From: DAOMNO01 sp035443885
Lineage (GTDB): Bacteria; Planctomycetota; Phycisphaerae; Phycisphaerales; SM1A02
Direction: 5' to 3'
Length of the DNA: 64,000 bases
Assembly: GCA_035443885.1 (NCBI GenBank)
Contig: DAOMNO010000007.1
Location: 121,235-185,234, forward strand
Positions within the stretch are counted from its first letter, which is position 1, and the number at the start of each line of letters is the position of its first letter. Under the pieces are notes generated by a model. That model searched no databases. It had not been told where the DNA came from and worked only from the letters and a program-made list of their open reading frames with translations. Positions 19,306 to 30,965 of the stretch are shown here, in pieces. Both the position numbers and the translations under genes were made by a program.

Positions 19306-20706
19306 TCAACTGATGCGCTCGCGGCCGCCCATGTGCGGCCGCAGTGCTTTCGGCACCGTGACCGATCCGTCCGCATTCTGATACATCTCCAGAATCGGAA
19401 TCAGAATGCGAGGTGCAGCCAGTACCGTGTTGTTCAATGAGTGACAGAATACCGTGCCGCTCTCGGCGGATGACTTGTAACGCATGTTCAGACGACGGCA
19501 CTGGAAGTCATACAAGCGCGATGCGGAGTGCGTTTCGCCATATTCACCTCGCGGCTTGCCGTGCTCATCTTCCACCCCGCGGCCGGGCATCCAGCATTCG
19601 ATGTCGATCATGTCCGCGTTCTTCGGCCCAAGATCAGCCGTGCAGCATTGCAGCAGTCGGTACGGCAACTCCAGCCGCTGAAGCAACTGCTCCACGATCT
19701 CGATCATCGTCTTATGCCACTTGCGGCTTTCCGCTTCATCAGCGCGGCAGATGACCACCTGCTCCACCTTGTCAAACTGATGCACACGATACAGGCCCGC
19801 TGTGTCCTTGCCCGCTGCGCCCGCTTCGCGGCGGAAACACGTGGACACTGTCGCATACTTCAGTGGCAGCGCATCGGCATCAAGAATTTCATCCTGGTGC
19901 AGACCCATCAGACCAACTTCACCCGTGCCGGTCAGAAAGAGGTCATTTCCGGAGCCTCGACGCGATTCTTCAATGTGATATGCCTGCTCGCGACCCGCGG
20001 GGAAAAATCCCGTGCCCACCATGCATTCTTCGCGCACAATCACCGGCACAGACATCGGCGTGAAGCCGTATTCATTCGTGATAAGGTCGAACGCGAAGCG
20101 CAGCACGGCCTGATGCAAACGCATGCCGTCGCCGGTGAGCACATAGTGCCGCGTGCCCGCCATCTTCACGCCGCGCTCGAAGTCTGCCAGCTTGAGATCG
20201 CGCACCAGTTCGATGTGCGTCTTGGGCAGGAAGCCTTTATTCACCTGAAACGACTTGCGCGGATCGAACCACGCCGGGTGCCATGTGTACAGCTCGACGT
20301 TGTCTTCAGCGGATGCACCCTTCGGCACATCCGCATCAGGCGGCTGAGGAACCTGCAAGTGCAAATCGCGCCATTCGCCTTCAATCGCAGCGAGTTGAAT
20401 GTCAATCGCGTGGATCGCTTCCTTCAGCGCTACTGGACGTGATTCCAGCTCGCGAATCTCCGTTTCCGCTCGCACTTTGGCGTCGCCCGTCAGAGCTTTC
20501 AGCTCGCCCTTCAGCTTGCCGAGCGCCGGCCCCATCTCCTTGCTCAGCTTCTTCTGCTCGCTTCGCTTTGTTTCCTGCTCCGCCATCAGCGTGCGGCGAT
20601 GCTGATCCAGTTCGATTAAGCGAGAAATGTCCACCGCGATGTTCTTATCGCGTGCGCCATCAATAAATCGCTGCGGGTTCTCTCGAAGTTGCTTCAGGTC
20701 GATCAT
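19306..20706 (-). CDS. serS: Serine--tRNA ligase
   Basis: This class II aminoacyl-tRNA synthetase charges tRNA-Ser with serine. At 466 residues it is slightly longer than the usual 420-430. The N-terminal coiled-coil arm that grips the tRNA long variable arm covers about residues 28-110. The catalytic core shows motif 2 (TCFRREAG..GKDTAGLYRVHQF) and motif 3 (GSVTVPKALRPHMGG). The ATG at 20706 starts with MIDLKQLRENP, as in the family. No Shine-Dalgarno is visible. It is a single-gene unit between convergent and same-strand neighbours. Confidence 0.97.
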   Translation of the reverse strand: MIDLKQLRENPQRFIDGARDKNIAVDISRLIELDQHRRTLMAEQETKRSEQKKLSKEMGPALGKLKGELKALTGDAKVRAETEIRELESRPVALKEAIHAIDIQLAAIEGEWRDLHLQVPQPPDADVPKGASAEDNVELYTWHPAWFDPRKSFQVNKGFLPKTHIELVRDLKLADFERGVKMAGTRHYVLTGDGMRLHQAVLRFAFDLITNEYGFTPMSVPVIVREECMVGTGFFPAGREQAYHIEESRRGSGNDLFLTGTGEVGLMGLHQDEILDADALPLKYATVSTCFRREAGAAGKDTAGLYRVHQFDKVEQVVICRADEAESRKWHKTMIEIVEQLLQRLELPYRLLQCCTADLGPKNADMIDIECWMPGRGVEDEHGKPRGEYGETHSASRLYDFQCRRLNMRYKSSAESGTVFCHSLNNTVLAAPRILIPILEMYQNADGSVTVPKALRPHMGGRERIS

Positions 20707-20777
20707 GGGGAAGTTGGCCGTGGTCGGTCTTCAGAAGTCAGTTGGCGGCGGTAAACGGTGGCATGAAGGTGAACTGG

Positions 20778-20807
20778 AATCTGAAAATCTCAAATCTGAA
20801 ATCTCAA
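20778..20807. repeat. Short degenerate ATCTSAAA-type tandem repeat
   Basis: The A/T-rich stretch repeats the unit ATCTGAAA / ATCTCAAA about four times in the gap between nadK and serS. Its composition contrasts with the GC-rich surroundings. Function unknown. Confidence 0.4.
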
Positions 20808-20848
20808 CTCCGCGATCTTGATGATGCGGCAACGTGCATATCGAATCA

Positions 20849-21703
20849 TCATCGTTCGCGATACTCCGGCGGCGCAGCCCAGCGAAGTTTGTCGAGCAGG
20901 ATACGCCAGTATGTCGCCGACGGGTTGACCACAAAGCGCGCTTTGCGATGATGCCGCTTGAAGCGTACATGCTGGTTCACCCCCAGCCGCGCGACGATCC
21001 TGCCGTCCGCCACGATCGCCGTACCGGGATTCGCACGCATCACCGTCGCGAGGACTTCGCTTTCCGCATCAAGCACGATCGGCCGGAATGCCAGGCTGTG
21101 CGCAGCGAGCGGCGTGATGGTGATCGCTTCCAACGCGGGATGCACAATCGGCCCGCCCGCAGAGACGTTGTACGCTGTTGAACCGATTGGCGTCGCGACC
21201 ACCACGCCGTCGCCATTGAGCGTCGGGCCGGGCACGCCGTTGATCGCGAACGCCAGCTCCACCATGCGGAATGGCTCGCCCGCTGTAATCACGCCGTCGT
21301 TCATCGCCAGACACTCATGCCGCTTGCCGCCGCGATCATCCAGCACCTCAATCGCAAGCATCATGTGTTCATGCACCGGTGGCGACGGGCCAAAAACCAC
21401 ATCTGCATGCTCCATCAGCGATTTCGGATCAAACTCCGCAAGGAAGCCGAGCCGACCGATATTCACGCCGACCAAAGGCAGCCCCGCGTCGATCAGCCGC
21501 CGCGCCTGGCTAATGAGCGTCCCATCCCCGCCGATCGCAATGGCGAGGCTCGCGCCATGCGCATCCGCCAGCGGCTCGCCTTTGGCTTCAATCTCGCCGA
21601 CCACATCCGCACGCTTCTCCAGCGCGGGCAGCAGCTCGCGCAGCACGTCCGCCACCTGTGGGCGGGATCGATCAGCCAGCAGCAGCACGCGCGGTCGCGA
21701 CAT
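20849..21703 (-). CDS. nadK: NAD kinase
   Basis: This enzyme phosphorylates NAD to NADP with ATP. The 284-residue protein has the GGDG motif (Asp60 catalytic), the NIGRLGFLAE segment and TPIGSTAYNVSAGGPI, all diagnostic of the ATP-NAD kinase family. The frame runs upstream to 21829, but that region contains the terminator of the preceding gene. The ATG at 21703 (MSRPRVLLLADRSRP) matches the usual N-terminus and has a TACAAT hexamer 7 bases upstream with no Shine-Dalgarno, so the mRNA may be leaderless. An ATG at 21712 within this hexamer is a less likely start. The C-terminal end is typical, about 20 residues beyond the fold. Confidence 0.93.
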   Translation of the reverse strand: MSRPRVLLLADRSRPQVADVLRELLPALEKRADVVGEIEAKGEPLADAHGASLAIAIGGDGTLISQARRLIDAGLPLVGVNIGRLGFLAEFDPKSLMEHADVVFGPSPPVHEHMMLAIEVLDDRGGKRHECLAMNDGVITAGEPFRMVELAFAINGVPGPTLNGDGVVVATPIGSTAYNVSAGGPIVHPALEAITITPLAAHSLAFRPIVLDAESEVLATVMRANPGTAIVADGRIVARLGVNQHVRFKRHHRKARFVVNPSATYWRILLDKLRWAAPPEYRER

Positions 21704-21710
21704 GGCTGGC

Positions 21711-21716
21711 ATTGTA
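21711..21716 (-). promoter_or_regulatory. -10-like TACAAT directly before nadK
   Basis: On the minus strand TACAAT lies 7 bases upstream of the nadK ATG, downstream of the terminator of the preceding gene, as expected for an independent promoter with a leaderless transcript. No good -35 is visible. Confidence 0.4.
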
Positions 21717-21780
21717 CGGCCGAACCCGCCAGCGATACGTGATGCGTTCGAGATGCCACCGTTTGACAATTCACCCCACA

Positions 21781-21808
21781 TAAAAACAACCGCCCGTTTT
21801 GCGGGCGG
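21781..21808 (-). terminator. Rho-independent terminator after the HTH membrane protein gene
   Basis: A perfect 7-bp GC stem (21790-21796 with 21802-21808) is followed on the minus strand by TTGTTTTTA, about 45 bases past the stop of the gene ending at 21855. Confidence 0.8.
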
Positions 21809-21854
21809 CTGATGTTTGAACAACAGCATTTGATCAAGTAAGCGTGCGAGCGCC

Positions 21855-22652
21855 TCACTCCGTCGCGCGGCCGATGAACCAGCCGATCACGCCGAAGATA
21901 AGGGTCAGGCCCGCAAGCGCGCCGACCCATACCCAGATGTTGCCTGCGAAGCTCATCGCCAGCGCGGGCGTCGCACCACTGAGGCCGACGATCGCCATGA
22001 TCGCCACGCACACGAGGGCCGCCACCGCGCCCACGAGCAGGCCAACGCCCAGGCCGGAGCCGGAACCGTCGTAGCTTTCCAGCACCATCGGCATGGCGAC
22101 CGCGCCACCGACCGGCGCGAAGTCTTCATGTCCAGCGTCGCTCGCCGCTTCAAACAGGCCGGAAGCGTTGGCAGGCAGTTCGATGTTCTCATCGCCTGAG
22201 TACACCTCTTCCAGCAGTTCCGCGCCGAGCGCGGTGTCATCGCTTTCCTTGGTCAGATCGAGCAAGCCGCTGCCGGAGCCGACAGATTCCAAGCTCAGTT
22301 CATCATCAAGTGTTTCGCCTACCGCGGTCTGATCGGACGCTTCGCCCTCCTTGCCGTGATCGGTATCGAAGACAGAGATGCCGGTACCTTCGCGGGAATC
22401 GGAAAGACCGAGGTCGGAATCCGCCAGCGCGATGCCTGAGCCGCCTCTGCTGTCATCCAGCGAGAGTGAAACATCTTCAAGGTCGTCATCGTCGCCGCCC
22501 GCGAGCAGGTCGATCTGATCGACCTTGAACATGAGCTTGTCGCGATCGCGGAACTCCTGAATCTGGCCGCTCTTGGCCATGGCCTTCACTTCATCGACGC
22601 TCTTGCCGAGCTTCGTCGCGACTTCCTCAATCGTGTAGAACATCTTGGCCAT
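21855..22652 (-). CDS. MerR/excisionase-like HTH protein with two C-terminal membrane helices
   Basis: The 265-residue protein begins at MAKMFYTIEEVA (ATG 22652, with AGGA about 10 nt upstream). The first about 50 residues look like a helix-turn-helix of the excisionase/MerR type (YTIEEVATKLGKSVDEVKAMAKSGQIQEFRDRDKLMFKVDQIDLL). The middle is a long acidic Ser/Gly/Asp-rich linker (about 55-185). The end carries two hydrophobic helices (LGVGLLVGAVAALVCVAIMAI and NIWVWVGALAGLTLIFGVIGWFIG). The arrangement implies DNA or protein binding at the membrane. From memory similar proteins occur widely in Phycisphaerae; their role is unknown. It is divergent from gyrB. Confidence 0.8.
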   Translation of the reverse strand: MAKMFYTIEEVATKLGKSVDEVKAMAKSGQIQEFRDRDKLMFKVDQIDLLAGGDDDDLEDVSLSLDDSRGGSGIALADSDLGLSDSREGTGISVFDTDHGKEGEASDQTAVGETLDDELSLESVGSGSGLLDLTKESDDTALGAELLEEVYSGDENIELPANASGLFEAASDAGHEDFAPVGGAVAMPMVLESYDGSGSGLGVGLLVGAVAALVCVAIMAIVGLSGATPALAMSFAGNIWVWVGALAGLTLIFGVIGWFIGRATE

Positions 22653-22746
22653 AGCGGGGCAATCCTGTGGATGAGAATGACGAACGCGGCGTGCGCACAC
22701 CGTTCATGCGCGAAGCCTTTCAGATTCCCTACGCTACAGAAAATGA

Positions 22747-25548
<2,802 letters not shown>

Positions 25549-25560
25549 ATGAGTTCACGC

Positions 25561-25830
25561 TCAGGCGTGAACGTCGATGCGAGGCGCATTCTGCTTCGGC
25601 TGCTGATGCGCTCGATGCTCTTCGCCAGCCTGTTCCGAGTCATTACTTGGCAGCTTGCGCAAGGCCTCGGCGGATTCCACGCCAGCGACGCGCAGTTCGA
25701 CCAGATCCTGAAACCGGCGCGCAGCGGAATCCTGCGCCGCCTTCTCGCGGTCTCGCGCCTTGCTCGCCGCCTGCTGCGCCTGCGCAGCCTGCAAAAGCGA
25801 TGTCTCAATGGGCGACCCGACCACACTCAT
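25561..25830 (-). CDS. Small conserved helical protein
   Basis: This 89-residue protein (MSVVGSPIETSLLQAAQ...) has an N-terminal amphipathic helix rich in Ala and Gln, then a charged segment and a hydrophilic tail (LPSNDSEQAGEEH...). The N-terminal pattern and the RVAGVESAEAL motif look like a planctomycete small protein of unknown function. It ends 12 bases after the gyrB stop on the opposite strand. The overlapping plus-strand frame (25549-25947) has no Shine-Dalgarno and starts within the same gap, so the minus strand is preferred. The start ATG has AGG 4 nt upstream. Confidence 0.65.
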   Translation of the reverse strand: MSVVGSPIETSLLQAAQAQQAASKARDREKAAQDSAARRFQDLVELRVAGVESAEALRKLPSNDSEQAGEEHRAHQQPKQNAPRIDVHA

Positions 25831-25923
25831 AGTGCCTGTATCGTCAAGAACCTAAACAAAGCTGAACCCATGCCCTGCCGGGGCGGCGGCGGGGCCAGGA
25901 ACGGCATGGTTATAGGGCATGGC

Positions 25924-27621
25924 TTACTTGGATGGCGGAACTTCTGAAGCCTCAGGAGTTTCAGGCTTGTTCGGCGCCGTCGTGGGCTGGGCGGTGCCCT
26001 CATCAAGCCAGACCGCTTCCAGCACGGGCAGCAATGCGCTATCCGGCGCCGCGTCACGCATCGCCTTCAACCCGCGCTCAACCACCGCGCGCTCACCGAG
26101 CTGGTGACCAAGGTACGCCAACAGAAACGCCGACGAGGCGGAATCACGCGACCCGCGCGGCGGCAGCGGTTCCAGTGATTGCATCACCTGGCGCAACCTT
26201 GCCTGATCGGGCAGCACATTCGGCCCGAAGCGCGTGTCGATCATCTCCGGATGCTCGATGAACAAACGCTGCAGAATGAGGGAAGCGCTTGCGTTCAGCC
26301 CCGCGCCGATCTGTGAATGCGCGAGACCGGCAATCGCCAAAGGATGGCCCGGCGTGAAGCGCAGCGCGCGATTGAATCGCCTCTCTGCGATGAAGTAATC
26401 GCCTCGGCGGAGACTCTCTTCCGCCAGAGCCATCATCTCATTGAACCGCGTCAGCATCGTGCCGGAGAGCTGATCCACGCGCTGACCGTGCCGAAGCAGC
26501 GGCGTGATGTCGCCGATGTCGAGCGGATCACGGGTTTCCGGCTCAGCCGCATCGGTTGGTCGAGGCGCTGCGCCGGGCAATGCCGCCGCGTCTTCTTCTT
26601 CAGGCTGGGTAACGCCCGCACCAGGCATGGCAAGACGCGCAAGTCGCTCGCGCTCTCGATCAATCAGCTTCTTCCGCAAATCCGCAAACCGATCATCAAG
26701 CTGATTCAGCACCTGCTGGTCAATATGCAGTTGTACGTTGTCGAGGTTCGCGTAACGATCGACAATCCGTTCGAGCAGGCGCGCATACTCGCCTGTTTCA
26801 TCACGTCCCGCAGGATCAAACTGACGACCGGGATCAATGCGCTGATCCAGCGCGAGCGACTGAAACCGTCCCTCGAACGGCGTGCCCGCTGGCGTTGTCA
26901 AGCGCCCTGCTGCAAAATCCTGTTCCAATCGCAGTTGATCAAGCGTCGTGTAGCTCTGCTTGGCCATCATCAACTCAACCGGCTGCGAGACGAAACCCTG
27001 CAGCGTTGAAATTGTTACGGCTGAAGGCACACCCTCCGGCCCCTGCATCACGCCGATCACTTTCGGCTCCGCGCGAGATTCCAGCGCGCGACCCGATGCA
27101 GCCATCGTGATCGCGTCCACTCGAATCGAAAGCTCCGCCGGTGTGGGCGGTAGCGGCTCACCGCCGATGGCGCCACCCTGCAACAATGGGTTGCCGAAAC
27201 CGCCGACGCCGGTCGGCATTGGTTCGCGGCGATACTCGAGCAAGCCAAGCTGCTGGCCGAGTGAAAACTGCTGAGCCGCGCCGCCGTACTGAAGCATCTG
27301 CGGACTGGAGAGGAACGATCTTGCGCGGAAGTCGAAGAGATCATCCGAGCCGAGTACGCCACGGAAGTCGCTGTCGGCGCCGTAGCCCACCGTGCCGCGG
27401 AATCCGCGTCCGCCTGCCACATCGCCGGTAACAATGAGATTGCGTGCACGAAAGTTCTCAACCTGCGAAGGGAGATTGCGCCCGCCGCTCGTGCGGCCGG
27501 GGTTGGCGTCCAGCACATCGCCTCGGCCCAGCGCGTCCTGAGCGTGCGCCATGGACACGCAAGGCAACAGCCATGCGCCGAATGCCAGAGCCGCGGTCAG
27601 TTTGTTGGTGATCGTCTTCAT
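25924..27621 (-). CDS. Secreted TPR-containing protein
   Basis: This 565-residue protein has a signal peptide (MKTITNKLTAALAFGAWLLPCVSMAHAQ). An about 300-residue low-complexity/beta region follows. A charged helical stretch (about 300-345) precedes an acidic, Pro-rich linker, and a C-terminal TPR-like block (about 395-545; EESLRRGDYFIAERRFNRALRFTPGHPLAIAGLAHSQ). The end is Pro/Thr-rich. It lies downstream of the sigma and anti-sigma genes in the same direction, 93 bases after the anti-sigma stop, and might be part of that unit, although a weak terminator lies between. A periplasmic assembly or scaffold role is only a guess. Confidence 0.8.
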   Translation of the reverse strand: MKTITNKLTAALAFGAWLLPCVSMAHAQDALGRGDVLDANPGRTSGGRNLPSQVENFRARNLIVTGDVAGGRGFRGTVGYGADSDFRGVLGSDDLFDFRARSFLSSPQMLQYGGAAQQFSLGQQLGLLEYRREPMPTGVGGFGNPLLQGGAIGGEPLPPTPAELSIRVDAITMAASGRALESRAEPKVIGVMQGPEGVPSAVTISTLQGFVSQPVELMMAKQSYTTLDQLRLEQDFAAGRLTTPAGTPFEGRFQSLALDQRIDPGRQFDPAGRDETGEYARLLERIVDRYANLDNVQLHIDQQVLNQLDDRFADLRKKLIDRERERLARLAMPGAGVTQPEEEDAAALPGAAPRPTDAAEPETRDPLDIGDITPLLRHGQRVDQLSGTMLTRFNEMMALAEESLRRGDYFIAERRFNRALRFTPGHPLAIAGLAHSQIGAGLNASASLILQRLFIEHPEMIDTRFGPNVLPDQARLRQVMQSLEPLPPRGSRDSASSAFLLAYLGHQLGERAVVERGLKAMRDAAPDSALLPVLEAVWLDEGTAQPTTAPNKPETPEASEVPPSK

Positions 27622-27657
27622 ATGTGATTATTCGCCTAAATCCACTCACAGCCAACG

Positions 27658-27679
27658 CAAAAGAAGCCGGATTCGGCCT
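27658..27679 (-). terminator. Weak terminator-like hairpin after the anti-sigma gene
   Basis: On the minus strand AGGCCG-AATC-CGGCTT is followed by CTTTTGC, 36 bases past the anti-sigma stop. The stem is short, so read-through into the TPR gene is possible. Confidence 0.35.
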
Positions 27680-27714
27680 CGATTTTGCTCTTCTCTATGC
27701 TTGAATCCGATTCG

Positions 27715-28605
27715 TCAGCCTGCGTTCGCCAGCGCGCGGGCGATGATTTCCGCCACCGGCTTCATGTCCGAGCCGTCGCAGCAGACGAGGAAATACACCA
27801 GCGAACAATCAAGCGTGCGAAGCACCATTTTCTGGCACTGCGGCCCCGCATCCACTTCACGCCACTCGCCGGGGTTGGCTCGCGCTCTCTTGCGGCAACC
27901 AAACTGCCCGCTGTTCGGCGCGACGAACACGCTGACGATCGCCATGCCGCGCTCGCCTGCATCCCGTCCGTAGATCAGATGAGCCGAAGGCTGCGGGCCT
28001 GGCAACTTGCAACGCCCTTCGCCAAGAAACTCGAAACCGGCTTCGGAGAGATCGAACACGATCACGCCGTCCACGTTCAGATACTGGCTTAGATCAAACG
28101 CAGCCTCTTCGCGCGTGCGATGGACAATCTTGGCGTTCATGCAGCCGCGGCTCTCCGCACAGCGGTTATGTTCCTTCGAGGCGTAGATCGCGGCCTCTGC
28201 GGTCAGGTCCACCATTGAGACACCTTCGCCGACGCCGTCGATCTGCGGCGCGTAGATGCCCCAGATCACCACGAACCCGACGAGCGCGAGGCTGGCGGCC
28301 ATCGCCCAGAAGTTGGCTTGACGAGGCTTCGCAAACCACCTGAACCCGCCTCGCTCGACCGGCTCTGCTTCACGCAGTTGCAAAGGCTCGCGAAGGCTCG
28401 CGGTTACGCGCTCACGAAGCACCGCGGGCGCAGCGGGCGCGTTTGAGAACACGGTCGCCACACGAGACTGCAGCGTGCGCTCCGCTTCAAGCCGCCGGGC
28501 AAGCGCCGGCTCGCCTGCAAGGCGCGCCTCGAAAGCGAGCCGCGCTTCACCGTGAAGCTCGCCATCGCAATACTGCCGAATCAGTTGGAGATCGTGTTCG
28601 TACAT
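27715..28605 (-). CDS. Putative transmembrane anti-sigma factor
   Basis: This 296-residue protein begins at the ATG at 28605 (MYEHDLQLIRQYCDGEL, GAGG 4 nt upstream). The first about 100 residues are charged and helical with the anti-sigma-like pattern YCDGEL...LEARLAGEP...ERTL. A single transmembrane helix lies near 120-140 (FWAMAASLALVGFVVIWGIYA). The C-terminal extracytoplasmic domain has several Cys residues and the segment LSEAGFEFLGEGRCKLPGP...LIYGRDAGERG, typical of ECF anti-sigma sensor domains. It lies 69 bases after the sigma gene, as cognate pairs do. It lacks the full HxxxCxxC zinc signature of the ZAS class. Confidence 0.75.
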   Translation of the reverse strand: MYEHDLQLIRQYCDGELHGEARLAFEARLAGEPALARRLEAERTLQSRVATVFSNAPAAPAVLRERVTASLREPLQLREAEPVERGGFRWFAKPRQANFWAMAASLALVGFVVIWGIYAPQIDGVGEGVSMVDLTAEAAIYASKEHNRCAESRGCMNAKIVHRTREEAAFDLSQYLNVDGVIVFDLSEAGFEFLGEGRCKLPGPQPSAHLIYGRDAGERGMAIVSVFVAPNSGQFGCRKRARANPGEWREVDAGPQCQKMVLRTLDCSLVYFLVCCDGSDMKPVAEIIARALANAG

Positions 28606-28674
28606 GAAACCTCTACCTGTCAGGGCGGCAGGGCTGGAGAGCGTAGTCACCCAAACCTCTTGCCACCCTGCGAT

Positions 28675-29223
28675 TTAACCATCCGTCAATCTTTTTTCTT
28701 CGGCCAATTCCACCAATTGCTCCGCCAAGATCTGCCTCGCCCGATGCAGGCGGCTCATAACCGTGCCGATCGGCACGTCCTGAATCTCCGCGATCTCCCG
28801 GTACTTCAGCCCTTCCACGCCCCAGAGCAACAGCACGCTCCGATATTCAGGCTTCAATTGGTCGATGGCGGCTTTCAGCCGCTCGTCCACATGCTCCCAG
28901 TCGAGGCTGGCCAGATCCCACGCCGGAACGGGGTCATTCGGCCCCGGTTCGGCGGTCTCCGCCGCTGGAAGTGAGTCTGACGACGCCGCCTGCCGCCGGG
29001 CCTTGCCGACGGCGGTGTAGAAGACGTTATGGAGAATCTTGAAGAGCCACGGCCGAATGCCGCCGCCCTGTTCTTCAAAACGATCCGCCACCCGGAGCGC
29101 CTTGAGGAATGTCTCCTGCGTCAAGTCCGCTGCGTCCTCGGGATGGCGCGAAAGCTGCAACGCCATGCGATACACCGCGTCAAGGTGCTCGAGCGCGAGT
29201 TCTTCAAACCGTTGACGCTGCAC
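28675..29223 (-). CDS. ECF-family RNA polymerase sigma factor
   Basis: This is a 182-residue extracytoplasmic-function sigma factor. Region 2 (RFEELALEHLDAVYRMALQLSRHPEDAADLTQETFLKAL ... GGIRPWLFKILHNVFY) and region 4 (LKPEYRSVLLLWGVEGLKYREIAEIQDVPIGTVMSRLHRARQIL) are complete. The open frame extends far upstream as a shadow of metG. The true start is taken as the GTG at 29223 (V-Q-R-Q-R-F-E-E), which has GGAG 5 nt upstream and leaves the usual N-terminal length. It is divergent from metG (147-base gap) and begins a unit with the anti-sigma gene, so autoregulation is likely. Confidence 0.9.
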   Translation of the reverse strand: MQRQRFEELALEHLDAVYRMALQLSRHPEDAADLTQETFLKALRVADRFEEQGGGIRPWLFKILHNVFYTAVGKARRQAASSDSLPAAETAEPGPNDPVPAWDLASLDWEHVDERLKAAIDQLKPEYRSVLLLWGVEGLKYREIAEIQDVPIGTVMSRLHRARQILAEQLVELAEEKRLTDG

Positions 29224-29357
29224 GTTCGCTCCAAAACAGGGAAACCGCCCCTCGCCATAACGGGCGGCATCTTCTGCGATGAATGCAATCGTGGCAAACC
29301 ACCCCCGTTGCATGGACCTCAGTCGTTGCGTCGCCCTCGTCTTCCGCGTCATGGCCG

Positions 29358-29363
29358 TACAAT
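29358..29363 (+). promoter_or_regulatory. -10-like TACAAT directly before metG
   Basis: TACAAT ends 7 bases before the metG ATG; no Shine-Dalgarno is present and no clear -35. It matches the nadK and gspE hexamers exactly. Confidence 0.4.
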
Positions 29364-29370
29364 CGTCCCC

Positions 29371-30954
29371 ATGTCCCAGCCGACCGCGTACATCACCACG
29401 CCGATCTACTACGTGAACGACCGCCCGCACATCGGGCACGTCTATACCTCCACGGTGTGTGATGTCTGGGCGCGCTTTACGCGGTTCACAGGCGCGGATG
29501 TCTTCTTTCTCACTGGCACGGATGAGCATGGCCAGAAGGTGGAAAAATCCGCCCATGCCAAGGGCATCTCGCCCCAGGAACTCGCTGACGCCAACGCTGC
29601 GTACTTCCAAAGCGTCATGCAGACGTTTCAACTCACGAACAGCGATTTCATCCGCACCACGCAGCCTTCGCATATGCGACAAGTGCAGAAGATGATCGCC
29701 AAGCTCATCGAGAAAGACGCAGCGTATCTCGGCCGCTTTGAGGGCTGGTATGACGAAGGCCAGGAAGAGTATTACACCGAGACCAAAGCGCGCGATCTGA
29801 AATACAAATCGCCTGTTACGGGCCGCGATCTTGTCCGCGCCACGGAAGAAAACTACTACTTCAGGCTGAGCGCGTTTCAGAAGACGCTTGAAGACCTCTT
29901 CGCAGCCAACCCCGACTTCGTACGGCCCGAAGCAAGACGGAACGAAATTCTGGGCCGCCTGCGAGAAGGGTTGCAGGACGTTCCCATCAGCCGCACCAAC
30001 TTCACATGGGGCGTGCCCGTGCCCGGCGCGGAGAACCACGTCGTCTATGTGTGGATCGACGCGCTGATGAACTACATCACCGCGCTCGGCCTCGGCGAGC
30101 CGGGCAGCGAAACGCACCGCGCCCGCGCGAAGTATTGGCCCGCAACCTATCACGTCATTGGCAAGGAAATCCTCTGGTTCCACGCCGTCATCTGGCCCGC
30201 GATCCTCACCGCGCTGGAACTGCCGCTGCCTCGCTGCATCTACGCCCATAGCTTCTGGATCAGTGAGGGACAGAAGATGTCGAAGAGCCTCGGCAACTTC
30301 ATCGACCTCGAAACCATCAACCGCTATCTCGAAGCCTACGGCCTCGATGCGTGGCGCTATTACCTCGTCACCCAAGGCCCGCTCGGCGCGACCGACGCCA
30401 ACTTCGCAGCCAGCCACTTCCACGACATCTATCACACCGATCTCGTGAACACCGTGGGCAACTGCGCCAGCCGCGTTACGGCAATGATGGGCAAATACTT
30501 CGATGGCGTGGTTCCTGCCGACACCGGCACGGTGATCGCTGACCACAACTGGCCTGTGATTGCGCGCGAAGCAGTTGAAAAAGCGTGCGCTGCGACAGAG
30601 CGGCTCGCGCTGCAGGATGCCGCCGCCGCCGCGCTCGCGCTCGTCCGCCGCGTGGACGGTTTCATCAACACGACGGAGCCTTTCAAGCTGGCGAAGGACG
30701 AATCGCGACGAACTGAGCTTGCTTCGATTCTGTACCAATGCGCCGAAGCGGTGCGTATCGCATCGTTGCTGCTGTGGCCGATTCTGCCCTCACGGATGGA
30801 AGACTTCTGGCGCGCGATTGGTCATCGCATTGAACCGAATCGCGGCGGCCTGCGCGAACTTGCTGCATGGGGCGGACTGGCTGCGGGCACGAAAGTTGAA
30901 AAGGTCGCGCTCTTCCCACGGGTGGAAGCCGCCATGACCACCACAGGGCCATAA
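29371..30954 (+). CDS. metG: Methionine--tRNA ligase
   Basis: This class I aminoacyl-tRNA synthetase charges tRNA-Met. The 527-residue protein has the HIGH motif (PHIGHVYT) near residue 20, the KMSKS loop (QKMSKSLGNFID) and the Rossmann and anticodon-binding domains. It lacks the C-terminal tRNA-binding (EMAP-II-like) domain and the four-Cys zinc knuckle of the long form, so it is the short type found in many bacteria. The frame is open upstream to 29029, but that overlaps the divergent sigma gene, and the ATG at 29371 (MSQPTAYITTPIYYVND) is the family start. It ends 11 bases from the convergent truD. Confidence 0.97.
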   Translation: MSQPTAYITTPIYYVNDRPHIGHVYTSTVCDVWARFTRFTGADVFFLTGTDEHGQKVEKSAHAKGISPQELADANAAYFQSVMQTFQLTNSDFIRTTQPSHMRQVQKMIAKLIEKDAAYLGRFEGWYDEGQEEYYTETKARDLKYKSPVTGRDLVRATEENYYFRLSAFQKTLEDLFAANPDFVRPEARRNEILGRLREGLQDVPISRTNFTWGVPVPGAENHVVYVWIDALMNYITALGLGEPGSETHRARAKYWPATYHVIGKEILWFHAVIWPAILTALELPLPRCIYAHSFWISEGQKMSKSLGNFIDLETINRYLEAYGLDAWRYYLVTQGPLGATDANFAASHFHDIYHTDLVNTVGNCASRVTAMMGKYFDGVVPADTGTVIADHNWPVIAREAVEKACAATERLALQDAAAAALALVRRVDGFINTTEPFKLAKDESRRTELASILYQCAEAVRIASLLLWPILPSRMEDFWRAIGHRIEPNRGGLRELAAWGGLAAGTKVEKVALFPRVEAAMTTTGP

Positions 30955-30965
30955 ACCCACTTTGC

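Noticed and set aside
29224..30738. Long N-terminal extension of the minus-strand sigma frame, antisense to metG
   Set aside because: The metG motifs on the plus strand are clear; the sigma factor has a good GTG start with Shine-Dalgarno at 29223.
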